From: Scatophagus argus
Taxonomy: Eukaryota; Chordata; Actinopteri; Scatophagidae
Length of the DNA stretch: 64,000 nt
NCBI RefSeq assembly: GCF_020382885.2
Contig: NC_058498.1
Span: 20,241,001-20,305,000 of the forward strand
Direction: 5' to 3'
Below the pieces are notes generated by a model. The model did not search any database and was not told the DNA's origin. It worked only from the letters and a program-made list of their open reading frames with translations. This document shows positions 60,426 to 64,000 of the stretch, one piece after another. A program made the translations under genes and the position numbers. Numbering within the stretch: the stretch's first letter is position 1; each line of letters begins with the position of its first letter.

Positions 60426-62093
60426 CCCCCCCACACACACACACCTATGAGACTATTATTTGGTGTATGAGAGCAACATGTCAACTTTTATATTGTACTA
60501 CTACACTGTGGGAAGAAAATCCCTACAATCAATAAAGTGGCCATAATCCTTGTATTAATACACAAAGCCCACATTTGTAGCAAATGTACCTTCAACAAAT
60601 AGATGTTGATTAAGAATTATGCCATCAGACCTTAAACCAGAAGTTGCAGAAACATCCTCACGTAACAGTAATCACACATAGGGGCACAAACTATATAATG
60701 CAGAAGCAGCACACATAATTATTAGGCTGAAGGTGTGGACATAGCTGATAAGAGAGAGAGAAAAATTATGTATATTAAATTCTCACTCATCAGCTGCAAT
60801 AACCACACTTAAAAAGACTCCCTTCAAAAATTGCTGCATTTAGTAAGTTTTTCAGTTAGGGAAAAGTTTAGAAATTTTGTATGATTACTGCTGATGTAAT
60901 GTAATGGGCCTAGTATTGAAACACCATATATTTCAAGCTCATTTGTGGCACATTTTAGATGCTCTTGGGTGCCCCCTGATGGCCACAGGGGCTGTAAGCA
61001 GGCTCATAATGGGCTTATGTATTGGGTCAGTTCTATAATGGGACAAAAAGTTAAAAGATAGTGAACATAGAGTGTTATTCCCTTACTCAAAATGGCCTGC
61101 AGGAGGCGGTATAGTTAAATATCACATTTGAACTGACCACAGTCACACAACAGTTTGGACATAATCTTGAAACATTGTACCAATACTGAGCAAATAAAGG
61201 GTCATGTGAGCATTTTGATTCAATACAATTATCAGAAATTTCCCCATATAGGTAACCATAAAATCAGACATTCATCATCACACATGAAGACCAAATTTCA
61301 TTACATGCATTACATGAATTATTGTGTACAAGTTGGATGTTGTACTGCTCTGACAGTCATAACAACTCATATAAATGTGCTCAGCCATCCTGCTGGAGTA
61401 CTGTTGGTTTAAAAAGCATTTAATTTGGGGATACTACTACAGTACTGTAACAGCTACTGAGGCAGCAAACAAGACAGTAGCAGAAATTTAGCATCTAGCA
61501 GCAGACATCACCTCTGGGCTCTTATTTTGATTTGATCACACCAAAATCAATCAAAGGCTGGAAAGGAAAATACTGATCAAATTTAATAAACAAAGAGTCT
61601 GTAGCGTAGCATCTGTTCACCATTAGAAAAATATAAATATACTTGATTTGTTTGAAAAGATGTGAAATGGCTTATTAATGTAGCATTTTTGCCTTAAATT
61701 GCAGTTCTGCATAGACGGCTGGCTGTAGTGAGCGGGCAATGAGCCCTCGTCCACATAAAACCAGTTTCTTGTATCAAGAGACCCATTTTATCTACATACA
61801 TTAAAATAAATGATTAGCACAGTCACCAGATTTCCTTTCAAAGATCACAAACATTGACTTTTGCATTTTATCCACGCACAAGCCCTCTCACACAGAAAAT
61901 GTACACATTTAAGCCTGGAAATGTGCTCGTCAAAAAATCATGAAAATGCATGACATCATTGAAAAAACAAACTTGAACAGCTTAAAAATGATTATGCAGA
62001 TTAAATGTTACAGTGCAACAAGTGTCCCTGGAGCAGCTTTCTAACATTTTTCCCAGTTGATTGCATCTATGGGAGAGTTTTCACTGAAGTGTT

Positions 62094-64000
62094 TTACATC
62101 TGTGTGAATCGCTCATCTTCTGAGAATGACATGTTGTAAACACCCTCACTCACAGTGCCATTTTCCATCGTTTTTACCCGCGTATTTTCTTCACTGTCCT
62201 CAGGATGCATTTTCTCATTCTTTTTGCTAGAAAAAGAAAAAGAGGCATGAGTCATGAGACATGAGATATGACTAAGCACAATATTCACATTTGCAAAACG
62301 ATAAATGTGATTCACCTTCGACCGTCTGCTTACCGTTTCTTTTGGAGCACAGAGGAAACCAGAAGAACGATGATACCAGCACCAACAGCACCCATGACCA
62401 CCCCAAACACAATGAGCCATGGAGGCGTATTGGGGTTGACTGGTGCTGCCAGGGTGGGGATGATGCCGATAAACTCTAGAGTTTTATCAGTTAGCAGAAA
62501 GGCACTGTTGATGCGATTCCTGGACTTTCTATTGGAAAAATAAAAAGATTAGATTAGAATTCTATTTACTTATAATGTTGCAACAGTGTGCCACTGATTA
62601 TAACTCTCACCAGTCACTGGAAACTGGAAAACCAGTATGAAAAAAACTGTACGAAGGAGACACAGCTCAATACACCAATCAGCCACAACATTAACACCAC
62701 TGACAGGTGGAGTGGATATATTAATCATCTGTTTACACCACAATGTTCTGTGGGGATAGCTTGGGTTCTGATAATCATGTGGACGTTCTTTGACACACCC
62801 CACCTGCCTAAACACTGCAGACCAAACACATGGCAACGGATCTCCCCATCAGCAGCCGCCTCCCCTTGTTGGACCTTGCACCTTATCACGTTTCAAAAGC
62901 AGCTCAGGAATGTCTCAAGGACAACAACAACAGCCCACAGACTCCCTAGACCACAACCTGATCAAGAATCTGTGGGATTAGCCGAATCCACCCTCCCATC
63001 AGGAGGGACCTCCAGGGGGGAGGCCCCTCCCTCAATGCACAGGACCCATAGGATCCAAATTTCCAATGCCAGTGACCACAAAATACCCCCAGGGGTCATG
63101 CGTCCACTGACAGGTCAGAGCTGTTTTGGCAGCACCAGGGGGACCTACAAAATATTAAGCCGTTGGTTTTAATGGTGTGGCTGATTGGTGTAGGCAGGTC
63201 CACAATGTTATGTGACATTCTAAATCACCTAGAGTCAAATCTTCAATACTATTTGGTACACAGCCTGCACTACAGCAGAGGGGTTTATTAATAATATATA
63301 ATAATAATTATAATATTTTAATGCTTCCACTTAAGCTTGCTGCGCTCAGTGATTCCACTTGTGTTTCAAGGACTACAAAACATATGTAGGCATACTGCGT
63401 AGATCAGAGATCCCCAAACTTTCTCCTTGGAGAGCTAAAACTGAAAATTAAAGGTGGACCACTTCAGTGTATGTAAAATTGCACTAGGATCCCTAGTACC
63501 CTTAATTGACTGACTTCCTTCACAAGTGTTTCTTTGCTTTCTGTGCCCAGATAATGACAAATCATGAATCAGAATTGGGGATCCTCTGTGTATAAAGGAC
63601 ATTTTGCCTCCCAAAAAAATACAGTGATTTATATATACATATATATATATGTTCATTTTTTTTATAAAAACATCTGGTGGGCTAAATCAAAACCTACGGT
63701 AGGCACACAGGCCCCAGTTTGAGCAGCCCTGCTTTAGATAGATATTACTGCATAATATAAGTATAAATATATGTATCTGCATGGGTTCCTGTGGTAACAA
63801 CATAGGTGTAAAAGAATGAAGATGGAGCTACTACTATGTGTCAGAGCTGATTCGGAACTTATTTCTCTATTTGGATTTTAAAAACAGCTGCAGTGTCTCT
63901 GTGCCGTGCGATCACCTTATAGCCTGCTCCACATCTCCTTTGCTAACAAGGCGTGAGGAGTTCTGCGGTGACGTGACCACAAACCAGAACGACACTCTGG
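62094..64000 (-). CDS. cltrn: Collectrin (partial, 3' end of gene)
   Basis: Collectrin is a small type I membrane protein of kidney and pancreas, related to the membrane-proximal part of ACE2, and it supports trafficking of amino-acid transporters. Three exons on the minus strand join in frame: 64000-63916 (cut by the window edge), 62528-62334 and 62226-62094. They encode [17 protein letters not shown] and [17 protein letters not shown], the conserved juxtamembrane block. Next come [11 protein letters not shown], a membrane span ([20 protein letters not shown]) and a basic-then-acidic tail ending [18 protein letters not shown] and the SEDERxT ending fit collectrin rather than ACE2, whose tail ends differently. 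The upstream exons lie beyond the right edge. Confidence 0.82.
62673..63190 (+). mobile_element. Non-autonomous Tc1-like element with intact inverted ends
   Basis: The left end (caccaatcagccacaacatt) and the right end, inverted (caccaatcagccacaccatt), match at 19 of 20 bases. Both are flanked by TA, the Tc1/mariner target duplication. The interior keeps only scraps of transposase-like sequence near the 3' end (aatctgtgggatta, then caggtcagagctgttttgg), with large deletions and no usable frame. It lies in a cltrn intron. Confidence 0.88.
63630..63652 (+). repeat. TA microsatellite
   Basis: A short alternating TA tract within a cltrn intron; no functional signal is apparent. Confidence 0.7.

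Larger units (their letters stand above)
57355..62093. other. cdh24 3' flank and spacer to cltrn
   Basis: These 4.7 kb hold no supported gene. The first part is probably the cdh24 3' untranslated region. An AATAAA near 59767-59772 is one candidate end, giving about 2.4 kb, but this is not certain. A CT microsatellite and the inverted dispersed repeat lie at 60221-60425. Confidence 0.45.

Noticed and set aside
62094-64000. ACE2 as the identity of the right-edge gene
   Set aside because: The juxtamembrane block is shared by ACE2 and collectrin, but VSFWFVVT and the SEDERFTQM ending fit collectrin. Upstream exons beyond the window would settle it.

Overview
The window is nuclear DNA of a ray-finned fish, very probably a spiny-rayed (percomorph) teleost. 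The signs are small GT-AG introns, many long GT/GA microsatellites, degenerate Tc1-type DNA transposons, a tRNA-like SINE family and several low-copy repeats typical of such genomes. No bacterial, viral or CRISPR features are present. The genes were assembled by hand from splice sites, reading phase and remembered family members. Exon boundaries are therefore phase-checked predictions, without transcript support.

Layout. (1) 1-10.6 kb is mostly gene-free and AT-rich. At 3.78-4.06 kb it holds the last two exons of an elastase-like serine protease whose active-site glycine is changed. (2) 10.6-16.0 kb holds slc34a2 (+), the sodium-phosphate cotransporter NaPi-IIb. It has 12 coding exons giving 638 residues and a TATA box set between two GT microsatellites. 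(3) 16.15-21.58 kb holds three phase-compatible exons of a gene I do not recognise (+). (4) 24.6-35.5 kb holds sel1l3 (-), 23 coding exons giving 1,028 residues, with repeat-derived sequence in its introns. (5) 36.25-37.37 kb holds psmb11 (+), the single-exon thymus-type proteasome subunit beta-5t, head to head with sel1l3. It has an unusually long propeptide and an extra 48-residue segment. (6) 40.2-57.35 kb holds cdh24 (+), a type II classical cadherin. Its 13 coding exons give 1,284 residues, far longer than the human protein because of a long prodomain and a long cytoplasmic tail. (7) 62.1-64.0 kb holds the 3' end of collectrin, cltrn (-), running off the right edge.

The genes do not form one pathway. 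Their order joins two pairs that are adjacent on different human chromosomes: SLC34A2-SEL1L3 (4p15.2) and PSMB11-CDH24 (14q11.2). The points most worth a second look are the unidentified three-exon gene, the short shared sel1l3/psmb11 upstream region with a perfect hairpin, the psmb11 insertion and the enlarged cdh24 tail. I did not find a wholly new kind of biological system.
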